Source: Nemertoderma westbladi
Lineage: Eukaryota > Xenacoelomorpha > Nemertodermatida > Nemertodermatidae
Assembly (NCBI GenBank): GCA_032718475.1
Contig: JAUCBJ010006611.1
Span: forward strand, 1-64,000
DNA length: 64,000 bases
Reading direction: 5' to 3'
The translations under genes were made by a program, and so were the position numbers. Shown piece by piece: positions 22,604 through 34,250 of this stretch (position 1 is the stretch's first letter; each line of letters begins with the position of its first letter). The notes under the pieces are model-generated. The model had not been told where the DNA came from. It was given only the letters and a program-made list of their open reading frames with translations, and did not search any database.

Positions 22604-24838
22604 ATAACAGTTATTGTCTTTATTGCAGTAAGCAATAAAGTTGAAAGTACCGGTCGACCGGTAAACCTGAACCGGTACTTCTGTAGGTCAGTAGGTCCAA
22701 CTGCCAGAACCGGTACTGCTGTAGGTCCGTAGGTCCAACTGCCAGAACCGGTACTTCTGTAGGTCCGTAGGCCCAACTGTCCTAACCGGTACTTCCAGTA
22801 TAAGTACATTAGTATTATTCGATTTGATTATTGTATACCGGTAGGTCTCGATATTAAATCGGGGACGCCTGGTTTTTATTGGGATTTTACTTAGGTCTAT
22901 TTCTGTCAGTTTTATTTCCTAGTAAGTTAATATTGAGCTGAAGACGTGTAAGTCTGCTCAGATTGTTCAGATAACTGTAGGCCGGACTGTTGTCGGATTG
23001 TTGTTGGGTTTGGAGAGATTGCGGCGTGTGTAGAGTTTGTCCGATAGAGTGCCAGTTAGTAAGTTGGGGCAGCCATAGCTGTAAGGTCAATCCCCTCTTA
23101 AAGAATAAGTCGTACTACCGTGTTAGAACGCATACTAACTAACCATTTTGGAATCTGCACATACTGTAGTTTATTTAGGCTTGACAGTATTCTGCCAACG
23201 TTTTGGCCTGTGTTTGTTTGTGTGGTCTGTTCAGGTACCGTAATAGTTATTACTCAGATATTTTGTAGGCTGGATTGTTGTCTAGCTATTATTAGGTCTG
23301 AAGAGATTGCTGCGTGTGTAGAGTTTGTCTGATAAAGTGCCAGTTAGTAAGTTGGGGCAGCCATAGCTGTAAGGTCAATCCCCTCTTAAAGAATAAGTCG
23401 TACTACCGTGTTAGAACGCATACTAACTAACCATTTCGGAATCTACACGTACGGTAGTTTATTTAGGCTTGGTGGTAGTCTGTCAGCGTTTGGTTTGTAT
23501 TTTGTTTGAGTATTCTGTACGGGTAGCGTAATATTTATTATTCAGAGTTTATGCGATTATTCGCAACATTCATGTCCCCAAGTTTATTCCTACAGTAATT
23601 GTGCTTGTTACACATACCGTTATAGTTAAATTAACCCCGGTACTACACGGGCTGCTTGGCGTAGGAAAAGACTGGTGACTTTGTGCTTCGGTCACTCCAG
23701 CAGATGCCGTGGTTCTTTTAACTGTTCAAGTATATTTAACTACTGATTATTTGTTGTACCAGTACTTGTACCTAATTTAGGGTTTAGTGTACAGTGCTTT
23801 CCGAAAGTAATTAGTGTGTAGGCAGTATATTTGTGTTGTAAAGTGGTTAATAGGCACGTTGGATCTGGTAGTCCGCGGTAATTAACTTCCAGGTAGGAAC
23901 ACTCCGTGATACATAACGTAGTACCTATAGCGATACGGCTATAGGTCGTCAGGCGGTGGTATTTTCCTATCTGGACAGTGCAATATATTTACTACTACTT
24001 ATTATTTTCAAATACCGTAGTACCCTGTCCGTCGTAATAACCAGAAATCTAACCATTTGTTAGACTGGTTGGTAGACTTCCTGTAAAATTACCCTAAAAT
24101 TTCGTACGTAATATTTTTGTTGTGTTTAATTAGAGATTTAATCTCACCCGTATCGTAAGTAATTTGTAGTATTAAGTAACTTAGGTAAATTAGAATAATC
24201 TGTTTTAGTGTCCCATAAGTAGCACTCCACTGAGAGCGTACAGCTTCTGTGTAGTGACTCCCCCAGAAATAATAACATTTATTTCAAATATTGACAAAAC
24301 CCCTTTTAAACGGGTATATAAATATTATAAATCAACTCAAACGATTTATAAATAGTAGGCCTGCCATACAACAACTAGGTCTTAATATCAGTTGGACTAC
24401 TGCTTAAATAACGGTAACAAAGTAAGTTAAAGTAACCAAGTAACCCTAAAATATTCAGAAATTCAATTATTCTAAAATAATTGACATACCGGTATTTACC
24501 ATAGGCTTATTATATTTATTTCTATAAATTTGAGCTGAAATCATACCGGTATTCTGTAATTAATTCTAGTTCATAATTATACTTATATATACTATAAGTG
24601 TAAGCTGTATACCGGTATTCACGATAGGCCTATTATATATTTATATATATTTGTGCTAAATTTATATACCGGTACTCTGTGACAAAACTAGTTTACAATA
24701 CTTATATATATTATAAGTGTATACCGGTATTCTAATATACTGCAATAAATTACCGGTACTAGGCCAACGGTCATACTGAATTAATAGACTTGCTTTAACT
24801 GTAACTATAGCTGTAGACATTCAACTGTATAGCTAAAC
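22604..24838 (+). other. BEL/Pao leader with internal repeats
   Basis: 2.2 kb between LTR and gag, with no ORF that I can support. It contains three to four copies of a roughly 39-bp unit with CCGGTACTTCTGTAGGTCCG (22668-22800), and a 288-bp tandem duplication (the block from 23051 GCCAGTTAGTAAGTTGGGGC recurs at 23339). Many ACCGGTA palindromes occur at 24490-24760. No convincing tRNA primer-binding site directly follows the LTR. Confidence 0.7.
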
Positions 24839-25576
24839 ATGTCTGACACCCAGCAAAACCTGTCAGACAGTCTAATCGATACAACCATCTGTGACACAGA
24901 TAGGAGTGTGGAGCGATTAAGAAAGGAGTTCAGCTCACCTCCTACTGAAAGAAAGGTCATCCCTCCAGTAGTAGTATCCGACCCTAAGCTAATCCAACAC
25001 CGTAGGTCTATCATCGGCACTCTGGCCCAAGTCAAACGGAACCAGGAAGCAGCTGTCCAACAGCAGCAACATCCTAGTCAAGAAACTTGTTCCCAGCGAT
25101 CAGATAGCTCCAGTAGTTCGGATACTGTAGAGCTGACCCCCGAACGCGGATTGCAGATGGCGGCTACAGCCTACTCGGATCCCCTTCTCACCCTTCCTGC
25201 CGCAGTACTAACTACTATATTGATTGCGGTGGAGGAACATCAAGCCGATTGGGCGAGAAGTAAAAGAGTGACCCAAGATAATTATGCGGGATACGCCAGG
25301 GAAGAATTGGTGTCTATTGTCGAGTCACAATGGAACTTTCCCGGACCCGGACTCCCGTTAGATTTGTCCGAAGCTACTTGGGAAGATATACACAGGATGG
25401 GAGTGGCTAAAGATACGATGGATCCAGCTGTTTGGAAGAGGTCGGCAGCAGGATATTGTGCAGGGATTCTTCGGCTCCTTAGAGCAATTGGAAGAACAAT
25501 TGTTTCGACAACCCCAAGGACCTCAAGAGCAGGAGGAGCTGCTTTATCAAGTACGCGAAAGAACCCTACGTATTAG
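24839..25576 (+). CDS. BEL/Pao gag, N-terminal segment
   Basis: The ATG at 24839 opens gag. The first 200 or so residues are polar with Gln- and Ser-rich stretches (VQQQQHPSQETCS, SSSSDT), then a helical segment with LPAAVLTTILIAVEEHQADW. From about 25455 the protein-like signal moves to another frame (the overlapping ORF that runs to 29282); the tail of this ORF to 25576 looks non-coding. So a frameshift, natural or mutational, lies near 25440-25460. No known domain is recognised in this part; its assignment rests on position before the DUF1759-like core. Confidence 0.7.
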   Translation: MSDTQQNLSDSLIDTTICDTDRSVERLRKEFSSPPTERKVIPPVVVSDPKLIQHRRSIIGTLAQVKRNQEAAVQQQQHPSQETCSQRSDSSSSSDTVELTPERGLQMAATAYSDPLLTLPAAVLTTILIAVEEHQADWARSKRVTQDNYAGYAREELVSIVESQWNFPGPGLPLDLSEATWEDIHRMGVAKDTMDPAVWKRSAAGYCAGILRLLRAIGRTIVSTTPRTSRAGGAALSSTRKNPTY

Positions 25577-28500
25577 ACTAATCCTATCAGCCTTTGAGGA
25601 AACTTCCAAAAGAAGACAGGACACGTCGCTGCAGGTCACTGTCAAGACTTGGTTCCAGCGGGTAGGTCTCAAAGTGCAAGAAACGGCCCAGTGGAAATCC
25701 CAGCTGGCTGAGAGACCAACCTATGAAGAACCAACCGATGCCACCCTTTCTCAAATGGAAAGCGAAGAAACACCAGCAGAGAAGCCGCCCTCGAGAGACG
25801 CCATAGACATCTATCTGTCAGACTATCAACGATTCCTAGGAGACGAAGAGTTGAGGAGACGACTGTCGGGACTTCGCCCTAATAGTGAAGGAACCAAGCT
25901 TGTGTTGGACGCAATCGATGCGGAAATGTTAGCTGCAAACCAAGCTGAATTTGATGAAAAACTCCGCCTCACTAGAGTCCAAGAAGAACAAGTAAAGAAA
26001 AAACGGATAGAGGACCGAAAGGCAGCAGCAGTAACGGCGGCAGAAGCAGAAGCAGCAAAGGCAGCAGCAGAAGCAGCAAAGGCAGCGGCAGCAGCAGAAG
26101 CAGAAAGAAAGGCAGCGGTGGCAGAAGCAGAACTGAGAGCGTCTGAGGAGACTACCCAACTAGAGTTGGAAAATCTGCAAGAGACGCAAGACAACATAAA
26201 TAAACAGTTAACTGCTAGTCACATGCAGATGATGAGAAGATCTACTCCCAAACGCCAGGGATATACATCATCGGAGGAAAGCGAAACCACCGATCCTGAA
26301 GGCGGAGGAAATAGATCTCGTCTAAGCAGGCGTAGAAAAACATCTTACCGTCACAAATTGCCTGATTTGCCCCCAGCTGTTAGAAGACAACTAGCTAGCA
26401 CAGACTTAAGTAGTATAGAACCTACAGACCAAATTATTAAGGTCAAAAAACTCCCTACTATAGTTGATGAGCCTGAAATAATTAGGCCTGTCGTTCCCAA
26501 AGTCACTCCTGTGCTAGAGACCCCTGTACTTCCAGAGCTTAACTCTAAATTCCCTTTACACAGTACTACACTGCCTGTACCCGGTAGAACAGTCCATGAG
26601 AATATCCCTGTCCTGGAAGCTGAGAGAGAAATCAAAGATTTGTCTCCTGTCGTCCCGCGTCAGCCCGCTACAATGTTGGCGACTCCCGCTTCGGCGGTCG
26701 AGTGGGTAGAGGAGGGACGGCGGGGGATGAATCTCCTGCTCGGACAGATGCAGGAGACTGTCCACCAACTTAAGGGAACCGTAAGGGAAGGTAGGGCAGA
26801 ATTGCAAGAAGTGCAGCAAAGTATCGCGCTAGAACGCGACAAATTAGTCAATATACAAAATGGTATACCAATACCCCCTGTAAAATTGTGTCAACCTGTT
26901 AGGTCTGAAGTATTACATGCGCAAGGTGTGGAGCCTACACGCATCTATACTGCTAGTGAAGTAGAAACTCCTATAGCAAACCCTATTAAGGGTGATTATA
27001 GACCTGTTGTTAATGATATTCCCTATAGACCTGATAATGATCCAAGAAATTTATATACCGATAATTCGATATTAAATAACACGATGGCCCAAGAAAGCTT
27101 TACGCGTCAGATGGCTAGAACAGAAGCCCGCCAAGCGGTCAAAGTGGGAGAGATCGTCAAATTCAATGGAGATGAGATGAAATGGTTACCTTTCAACGAA
27201 TATTACAAAGACAGCATACAGAACTCTGTGCTATCTAACGGAGAGAAACTTAGGTTCCTCATCAAGTGCTTGGAAGGACCTCCCAAGTTAATGGCGTTAA
27301 AGTTTATTGGACATCCAGAAGGATTAAGACAAGTTTGGGATACATTAAACATCAGGTATGGTAACAAGGATAACATAGCTAAGTATTTGTATGCAAAATT
27401 AGTAGCCCCCCGAAACTTCCTTAGTAGCGGGATTATAGAGTTTTCCGATGAGATTCAAGAGATCTGTAGACAATTGGACTGGTTAGGTAAGTCTCATGAA
27501 TATCAGAGTTCCATGGTTATTGGAGCAGTAGTCTCTACTTTACCAAAGGGTGGAGTATGTACGCGCTGGGACAAGAAAGTGTTGTATATGAATGAACAGC
27601 AACGACGAAGCCCTACCATGGCTGATCTCATGTCCTTCTTAGATGGTGAAGTAAAACTACAACTCATCAAGCAGTCCAGAGAAAAAACATCGGAAAATAA
27701 GGTAAGTGAGAAACCCGCTTCTAGGAGAAGAGTAACACCGGTGTGTTACACTGACGACGGCGAAAGCCAAGCTTCTCAAGACGAGGACAGCGGGAAAGAC
27801 ACTGATCGATCTTACTACGTTGACAAAACCTCAAAAGACGTAAGTAAATACAAGGCTCGAAACAACGATAGGAGAGAACAGGTTGCCAAGACCCCTCCTC
27901 AGTCTCCTAACAGAATGCACCGAAGAAAGCCCGAAGAAAGAACGAGAGTGCATCAGGTTACCCAAGGTAAAGTGAGTAACATAAAACCTAACTGTGCGCT
28001 GTGCGACGGGACCCACCGTTTGAGTGCGTGTGCTGAATTTCTAAAGAAATCCCTTGTGGACAGACGTGCAGTCGTGTGGGATAAGCGGTTATGCTATAAT
28101 TGCCTCAGACCAGGACACCAACGGCGAACCTGTTACTCCGACGTAAGGTGTGCAAAGTGTAGCGCGAAACATCACATCTTGTTACACAGTGAGTTCGAAC
28201 GAGACAACCCGAGTCAGGTAAGTGAGCCCGAACTACATGTCCAATTCAGTGATGTAAATGACACTGATCAAGAATCTGAGATGGAAGGATTCTATACTGA
28301 CGAATTTTCCGACGCCAACGAATCCTGTTATCTAATCAATACCGCAGTGTATCGAGCACTTACTTATGAAAAGGACACCAACAATGAGTTTCCCCCAACT
28401 ACGTTTGCCAGACAACCATCTTGGAAAGCTCCAACTTCCAACGTAGGAATCAGAGAATTTCCTGTAGTGCAGGTAAGAGTTCACAGTCCTAACAAAAGTT

Positions 28501-29282
28501 ACATAGTGAACGCACTCCTTGACTCCGGCAGCACAGGAACATTCATCGATCAAGAACTAGCCGAAGATATCTTTGCTGGACAACCCAAATTCCGGACTAA
28601 ATTGAATATGTCAGGAATTATGCAGGTTTGGAAATCTACCCTAACGGCAGATTACTATGTAGGTGTGTTGTCCACCCCCCAGGATAAATTAGGAGCACAA
28701 GGTATAAGGTCGGTAAAAATGGTGGCTATAAAGAACTTCGCTTCTACTCAAGCAGACCTTTATAATTGGGACGAGGATGAGAGCATCCAACATCTTAAGA
28801 TACCTCGATTCCAGACAGATTATCCTGGAGTGCAAATACTCATCGGCCAGAACGCGCATGAGGCGCTCGAGACATTGGAGAAACGGCCTGCTCAACCGCA
28901 GCCACTGCAAACCTATGCGGTAAGAACTAGAGTAGGTTGGTACTTTACTGGCCCTTCCCGCAAAACTCTCGAAGAGAGAATGCCACAAGAACGAATATAC
29001 CAAGTAAACGATTGGGAAGTGGAGAGCAGTGAGGTGGACGAACTAACTGAGGTAACACCATACTCCTCAGATAATGACGACATCTACCAACTCTTCGATG
29101 AAGAGAACACAATCGACCTACTTACAGAAAACAAAACTTGGAAAAATCAGGTGAACCTATGTCAATTGATTCGCCCATCGGAACCCATTGACTACAATGA
29201 CGAACTAAATGATGAGATAGAGCGCTGCAACGCTAGAACTCGGGACGAACTCGCCGACGATTCTTTACTCAAGAACTGGTAG
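25456..29282 (+). CDS. BEL/Pao gag core, zinc knuckles and aspartic protease
   Basis: Long open frame of about 1275 codons. A long Ala/Glu-rich coiled coil (about residues 180-250) is followed by a proline-rich linker. A DUF1759-like BEL gag core follows (FNGDEMKWLPFNEYYKDSIQ, LIKCLEGPPKLMALKFIG, WDTLNIRYGNKDNI). Then come zinc-binding clusters (CALCDGTHRLSAC, CYNCLRPGHQRRTC, CAKCSAKHH), and a DUF1758-like retropepsin with LLDSGSTGTFIDQELAED (DSG active site). It ends at 29280-29282 just where RT should continue in another frame. It should form the particle and process the polyprotein. This stop and the frame change near 29275 make pol unreadable without a shift. Confidence 0.9.
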
Positions 29283-30541
29283 AGCCCAATTCATATGATA
29301 AGGCCCTATCGATAGAAGAAGAAAGAGCCAAGCAAATCCAGGAAACAACTACACGTTTTTTAAAGGACCAAGGTAGATATGAAATCGGCCTACCATTTCG
29401 AAAACGAGAACCTAGATTTATAAATAACAGACCCTTGGCAGAGAAAAGAATCGCTCAATTGCATCGATGCCTTACGGCTAATGCTTCAGCTAAAGAAATG
29501 TACCAAACTCAGCTGAAGAAATTTATAACAAAGGGATACGCGGAGCGAGTACCGGAAGGAACACCAGTAACTGAGAGAACGTATTACTTAACACATCATT
29601 ACGTTCCCAAACCCGGTAAACCCCATGAAGTACGAGTCGTATTCGATGGCTCTGCTCTATATATGGGCCAATCCCTCAATTCCGAGTTGTTACCAGGACC
29701 CAACTTACTCCAATCTTTGTTGGGAATACTTTTGAGATTAAGACAATATTCCATCGCGTTTGCCTCCGATATAGAAGGAATGTTCTTACAAGTCAAGGCG
29801 CTGGATAGAGATAGAGACAGTCTGAGATTTCTGTGGTGGCCTGAAGGAGACCTCAACCATAAACCAGTAGAGTACTGGATGACCATCCAGGCTTTTGGGA
29901 TCATATCTAGCCCTTCCAACGCCTGCTCCGTGGTGCGAACCACTGCGAATGACAACCGAGACGCCTTCTCCAAAGAGGTGATAGACAACATCAAACGTAA
30001 TATATACATGGACGACAATTTAAGGTCCCTTCCATCAGTAGAAGAAGCCATAGATGTCGCGAAAGGAACGGTTGAGTGTTTGAAAAGAGGTGGATTTCGA
30101 CTGACGAAATTCACTAGCAACTCCCGTGAGTTTCTGGAAGCGATACCGGTAGAAGACCGAGGAACGAAAGACCTAGACTTAATAAAGGACGATCTTCCAG
30201 AAACCAAGACGCTTGGCTTGAAGTGGGACACTGAAAGAGACATCCTGTTTTTTCAGTTAAAACAGCGAGATAATCCAGTTCGGACCAAACGGATTTGTTT
30301 AAGTATCCTGAGCACTTATTTCGACCCATTGGGATTTATTAGCCCAGTTATATTGATTGCTCGGAGTTTAGTACAACAAATGTGGCTTGAAAACCACTCA
30401 TGGGACGATCCGCTTAAGGGAGAACTGTTAAAGAAATGGATGAGATGGGAAGATTCTCTACCTGCCATCGAGAACTTTATAATTTCCCGTGCATATTTTG
30501 GTCATGTTCTTCCTACGCTTTACTCGTGTTGGAGTATCTAA
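29279..30541 (+). CDS. BEL/Pao reverse transcriptase
   Basis: RT domain of BEL/Pao type in the frame that opens at 29279. Family blocks are YYLTHHYVPKPGKPHEVRVV, FDGSALYMGQSLNSELLPGP, IAFASDIEGMFLQVKA (first catalytic Asp), WMTIQAFGIISSPSNAC and NIYMDDNL (YMDD, the catalytic pair). LGLKWDTERDILFF and STYFDPLGFISPVIL follow. The RT core itself is intact. At about 30530 the frame loses homology and stops at 30541, exactly where RNase H should begin. RT copies the retroelement RNA inside the particle. Confidence 0.92.
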   Translation, partial: VEPNSYDKALSIEEERAKQIQETTTRFLKDQGRYEIGLPFRKREPRFINNRPLAEKRIAQLHRCLTANASAKEMYQTQLKKFITKGYAERVPEGTPVTERTYYLTHHYVPKPGKPHEVRVVFDGSALYMGQSLNSELLPGPNLLQSLLGILLRLRQYSIAFASDIEGMFLQVKALDRDRDSLRFLWWPEGDLNHKPVEYWMTIQAFGIISSPSNACSVVRTTANDNRDAFSKEVIDNIKRNIYMDDNLRSLPSVEEAIDVAKGTVECLKRGGFRLTKFTSNSREFLEAIPVEDRGTKDLDLIKDDLPETKTLGLKWDTERDILFFQLKQRDNPVRTKRICLSILSTYFDPLGFISPVILIARSLVQQMWLENHSWDDPLKGELLKKWMRWEDSLPAIENFIISRAYFGHVLPTLYSCWSI

Positions 30542-31464
30542 CCAATGAAGTCTGTCAGTTCAGCGTTTTTGTTACTAACAGGGTAGCTATTATTCTTAGT
30601 CGCACAAAGATAGATCAATGGAGACATTGTCCTGGTACGATTAATCCAGCCGATATCGCCTCCAGGGGAGCAACTCCACAGGAACTGATAGATACTCCAG
30701 ATTGGTTGGGTGGACCCGACTTCCTGAGCAAGGAAGAAGATGAATGGCCTCCTCACCTTACTACGGCGGAGATTAGACAAGCCAAGGGAGCGGAGACAAT
30801 CAAACCTAAAACCCGGGCGAGTAAATCGAAGTTATTTAAACCGACAATCGATCTATCTGTATTACATACTTCCGAAAATGATGCTTCGGATCCACAATCC
30901 CTCGCCACAAATAAGTCTGTTGTGGAAATTAGAGATAGAGATTGGAAATCTGGAATACCAGACGTCTCGCAAGGAATCTCACCCCTGCTGCAGAGAGCAA
31001 TGCATCACTACAGTTCCTGGAATCGGCTCTGTAAAGCCGTCACATATTTAAGGAGATGTTTTCATCATCACTACTCCAGGACGAAGACCATTAGTGATAC
31101 CGCTCCATTGCCATCTGCGCAAGTTCATGTTATTAAAAATTTACCCAAATATAAAACATCCGACAGGTTTCTAAAGGAGAAAATTAGTCACCAGGAGCAT
31201 GAAGAAACCAATAAGCAGATACTGAGACTCCTGCAATGCTATGAGGATTCCGAAAAGTATTTCCTGTTGCTGAGAAATCCGCAGATGCGCTTAAGGGATC
31301 GATTCTCTAGTACAATGATAGATGGGTTAATACGTGTTGGAGGAAGGCTCACCAATGCGCCATTATCCTTTGACACTAAATTCCCCATACTCATTAGAAA
31401 TCTTGAAATCTTGACAAATCAAGATGATTGTAGATGTTCACAGCAAACTTTATCATGCTGGTAG
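30530..31464 (+). pseudogene. BEL/Pao RNase H remnant and RT-integrase linker
   Basis: This frame resumes at VLEYLTNEVCQFSVFVTNRV, DQWRHCPGTINPADIASRG and WLGGPDFL, i.e. the final part of the BEL RNase H. The stretch with the first three catalytic acids (the usual SDAS, RLEL and TDS motifs) is missing, so about 100 residues were deleted at 30530-30540. The rest is the linker before integrase, ending with MIDGLIRVGGRLTNAPLSFD, the conserved lead-in to the H2C2 zinc finger. The frame breaks at about 31420. Without RNase H this copy cannot complete reverse transcription alone. Confidence 0.85.
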
Positions 31465-31603
31465 AGAACGAGTTCTTAGCGAAATCCGAACTCGCTATTA
31501 TTTTTATAAACCCCGTAGAGCTCTGAACCAAGTTCTTAGGGACTGCATACCCTGTAGGAAAGCATTACACAGCGAGAGGCAGAATTACCTAGGGAAAGAG
31601 TAA
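31424..31603 (+). pseudogene. BEL/Pao integrase H2C2 zinc-binding domain
   Basis: A third frame carries DVHSKLYHAGRERVLSEI and VLRDCIPCRKALHSER, the HH-CC zinc finger of BEL integrases. It stops at 31601-31603. The core continues in another frame from about 31591. It is a short piece of one broken gene, not a separate protein. Confidence 0.85.
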
Positions 31604-32631
31604 GCTTCTATGAACCACCTTTTACTAATACTGGTGTAGATTTATTTGGCCCTATTGAAGTATATCGTGCTAGGACTATAGTCAAGAGATGGTGTGTCAT
31701 CTTCGTGTGCATGACTTGTAGAGCCATCCATCTCGATATGGTGAATGATCTATCTACCAACAGCTTCGTCTTAAGTTTACGCCGACAGATCGCTCGCTTC
31801 GGGACGAGTAATACCATGAGATCGGATAAGGGAACGAACTTCATTGGTGCCAACAACGAAATACAGGCTTACGTGAAGGACTGGAACCAAAGACAGGTGG
31901 ACGATCAGCTAAGGATAACAGCGTCTAGCTGGACCTTCAACGCCGCCGACGCCCCTTGGTGGGGAGGAAGTTGGGAGAGATTAATTAGAAGTGTCAAGAC
32001 CGCATTTCACTTTATAGTGCCATGCCGCGCGTATCTCACCGACGAACTTTTGCGGACGTTAATGGAGGAAATAGCTGCCTATCTCAACGAGAGACCGCTT
32101 ATGCCTGGAATTTCCGATTCCCTGGAAGCGCTAACACCCGCGCACTTCCTACTGAAGAAACCTGTAGCCATGCTCCCACGATCGGAGATTGCCGACGGAG
32201 ACGAATACTGCTGTCGAACTTGGCAACTTATGCAGTTGCTATCCCGTCGCTTCGCTGACCATTTCGAGAAACATTATCTGCCCACGCTACAACTTCGAAC
32301 TAAGTGGTTTGCGCAGCAAGAAAACGTCAGCGCCGGAGATATGGTGCTTATTGTAGATTCAGACCTCCCACGTAAACGGTGGCAGACAGGTCGTATCATC
32401 GAGACCCACATCTCGGATGATGGTTTAGTACGCTCGGTAGAACTCGTCGTCTTGCGGCGTAACTTCAAGAAGCCAGGTATAATCTTTGAGACGCAACAAC
32501 TCAACCGCCCAGTTGGTCGTTTATGTCTACTGGAAAGAGACAGAGAACTCTCCGGAAACTATGGAAGGCAAGACACTCTTCCCACGACCACCTCCCTAAT
32601 TCCTCAAACATCTAGGGACTCCCCAACGTGA
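31591..32631 (+). CDS. BEL/Pao integrase core
   Basis: The integrase catalytic core shows TGVDLFGPIEV (first Asp), MRSDKGTNFIGANNEI (second Asp) and APWWGGSWERLIRSVK (Glu), giving a complete DDE triad. The region after it, with LTPAHFLLKKPVAMLP and LQLRTKWFAQQ, followed by GDMVLIVDSDLPRKRW and TGRIIETHISDDGLVRSVEL, is the typical BEL C-terminal DUF5641-like domain. There is no start codon at the frame opening; it is the 3' end of pol. The stop is at 32629-32631. Confidence 0.9.
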   Translation, partial: RERVSFYEPPFTNTGVDLFGPIEVYRARTIVKRWCVIFVCMTCRAIHLDMVNDLSTNSFVLSLRRQIARFGTSNTMRSDKGTNFIGANNEIQAYVKDWNQRQVDDQLRITASSWTFNAADAPWWGGSWERLIRSVKTAFHFIVPCRAYLTDELLRTLMEEIAAYLNERPLMPGISDSLEALTPAHFLLKKPVAMLPRSEIADGDEYCCRTWQLMQLLSRRFADHFEKHYLPTLQLRTKWFAQQENVSAGDMVLIVDSDLPRKRWQTGRIIETHISDDGLVRSVELVVLRRNFKKPGIIFETQQLNRPVGRLCLLERDRELSGNYGRQDTLPTTTSLIPQTSRDSPT

Positions 32632-34250
32632 TACGTCTGGAGTGGGTGTATGACTATATTATTTTATCTATTTTATTATATTTTATATGTGAACATTATT
32701 ATGTACTTTATTATAATCGTTTTTATTTAATTTTATTTAGTAGAAGGTTATTTTAGATTATTTGGTAGATTAGTGCAATAAATTAGTGTTTATTACGTAA
32801 TTACATATATATAATATATATTTAGTGTGACGGCGAGAAAAATTTTTTCTCTTTCCTTACTGTCCGTATCATATTATAAATACGTGACTACAGTAAGATG
32901 AAATGTCCGTACTTATTAAAGTACAATAAAGCCCCTACTATATTTAAGTATTATTGGTAGGCAGAGTATTAGGAATGCAAAGTTCAGATCCTCGTGTCTC
33001 GGCTAAACCAAGCTCTGGGTAGACCTTGGAAACGACTTGCCTCTTCACACTGACATTGCTTCGTGCGATATTGCTCTTCTACCTTATATTAAATAATACA
33101 TATAGTAGCGTGATGTCCCTCTAACAGTAGCGTAAAACGCAAATAAATCTGTTAAACCTTTTGACCATCTGTAATTCTAGTCGATTAAGATATCGCGGCA
33201 CCCACCGATATACTTGAAAGACAAATTCTAGAATCAGTGGTTAACGTCCCCAGACAAGTTCTGGAATAAATCGGTGCCCATCTTAAATATTAATTTAATA
33301 TTTATTAAAATCTGTAAAATTCAGATCCTTTAAATTTCTAGTCAATTAAGATATCGCAGCACTTACCGATACTCTTAAAAGACAATTTTCATAGAATTAA
33401 GGATCCTATGTCCCCAGACCTGCTCTGGAATCAAATTGTGTCAATTTTAACATCAAATAATAAAATTCACGGGAATAAATTTAAATTCATATTTTAAATG
33501 AATTTCATAAATTGTCGTTTTGTGCAATTTATAACATTCCCAAAATTCCATTAATTAATAGATCATGGGAGCGGAGATTCATCCTATTGAGTGTATTAGA
33601 GTGCGAGAATCTCCAACATATAGTCAATAGCCGATAAAATTAATAAAATCATGCATAAAGAGGATATTGACAATTAAAGAATTACTATTAAATAGCATTC
33701 CAGATCTGTATGCATGAGAATTACCCTAATTCTACCGCTAGCATTCCATAATGTCACCATAGCAACACCCACGCTAAAATTAGAAGCAAGTTAAGAGAAT
33801 AATAGAAAGCTTGTCACATTGCATAGCATAGAGAATACATAGCACACTGTTAGTATCCAAGGATACACAGTAACAACGTGACATTCTGGAAGGCACTGAC
33901 TAACGGACAAATGGCCTGTATGTGTACAATTGGTGACAGTTGTGTGGAATTTGTGCGTTTATAGGTGAATGTTACTGCTAAAGTATGTTTACAGTAGCTA
34001 GTCGCAATTGTAAAAGTAGCCCAACTCTCCTATAGAAAGAACCTAAGTGGATCCAAGCCTTTGGGACGGACAGTGGAGTGACTTGTGCCGGTTATCGTTG
34101 TCGTGCTGTTGCTACATGTTGGCGTAAACACCGCGACGATGGTACATCGGCGCTGAGAATCCCACTGTCCGGGGGCAAAGAGAAGTAGGCAGCGACGCCC
34201 GCTCGCCTAAATATAAACTCATTTGATATTAATAAACTCAGATAGCAGAT
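32632..34250 (+). other. Spacer between pol and the giant ORF, with direct repeat
   Basis: 1.6 kb without supported ORFs. A block of about 160 bp starting at 33178 (AGTCGATTAAGATATCGCGG) recurs at about 33341 with some 25% divergence, including CCCCAGAC..CTCTGGAAT. The spacer could hold a promoter or splice acceptor for the downstream ORF; nothing specific is visible. Confidence 0.6.

Noticed and set aside
22604-22625. Primer-binding site directly after the left LTR
   Set aside because: No TGG-type start complementary to a tRNA 3' end; the sequence is an AATAACAGTTATT palindrome.
25826-26635. Minus-strand ORFs rich in Ala/Ser/Cys/Phe inside gag
   Set aside because: Shadows of the Ala/Glu coiled-coil coding strand.
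29599-30243. 214-codon minus-strand ORF opposite RT
   Set aside because: Antisense shadow of the conserved RT domain.
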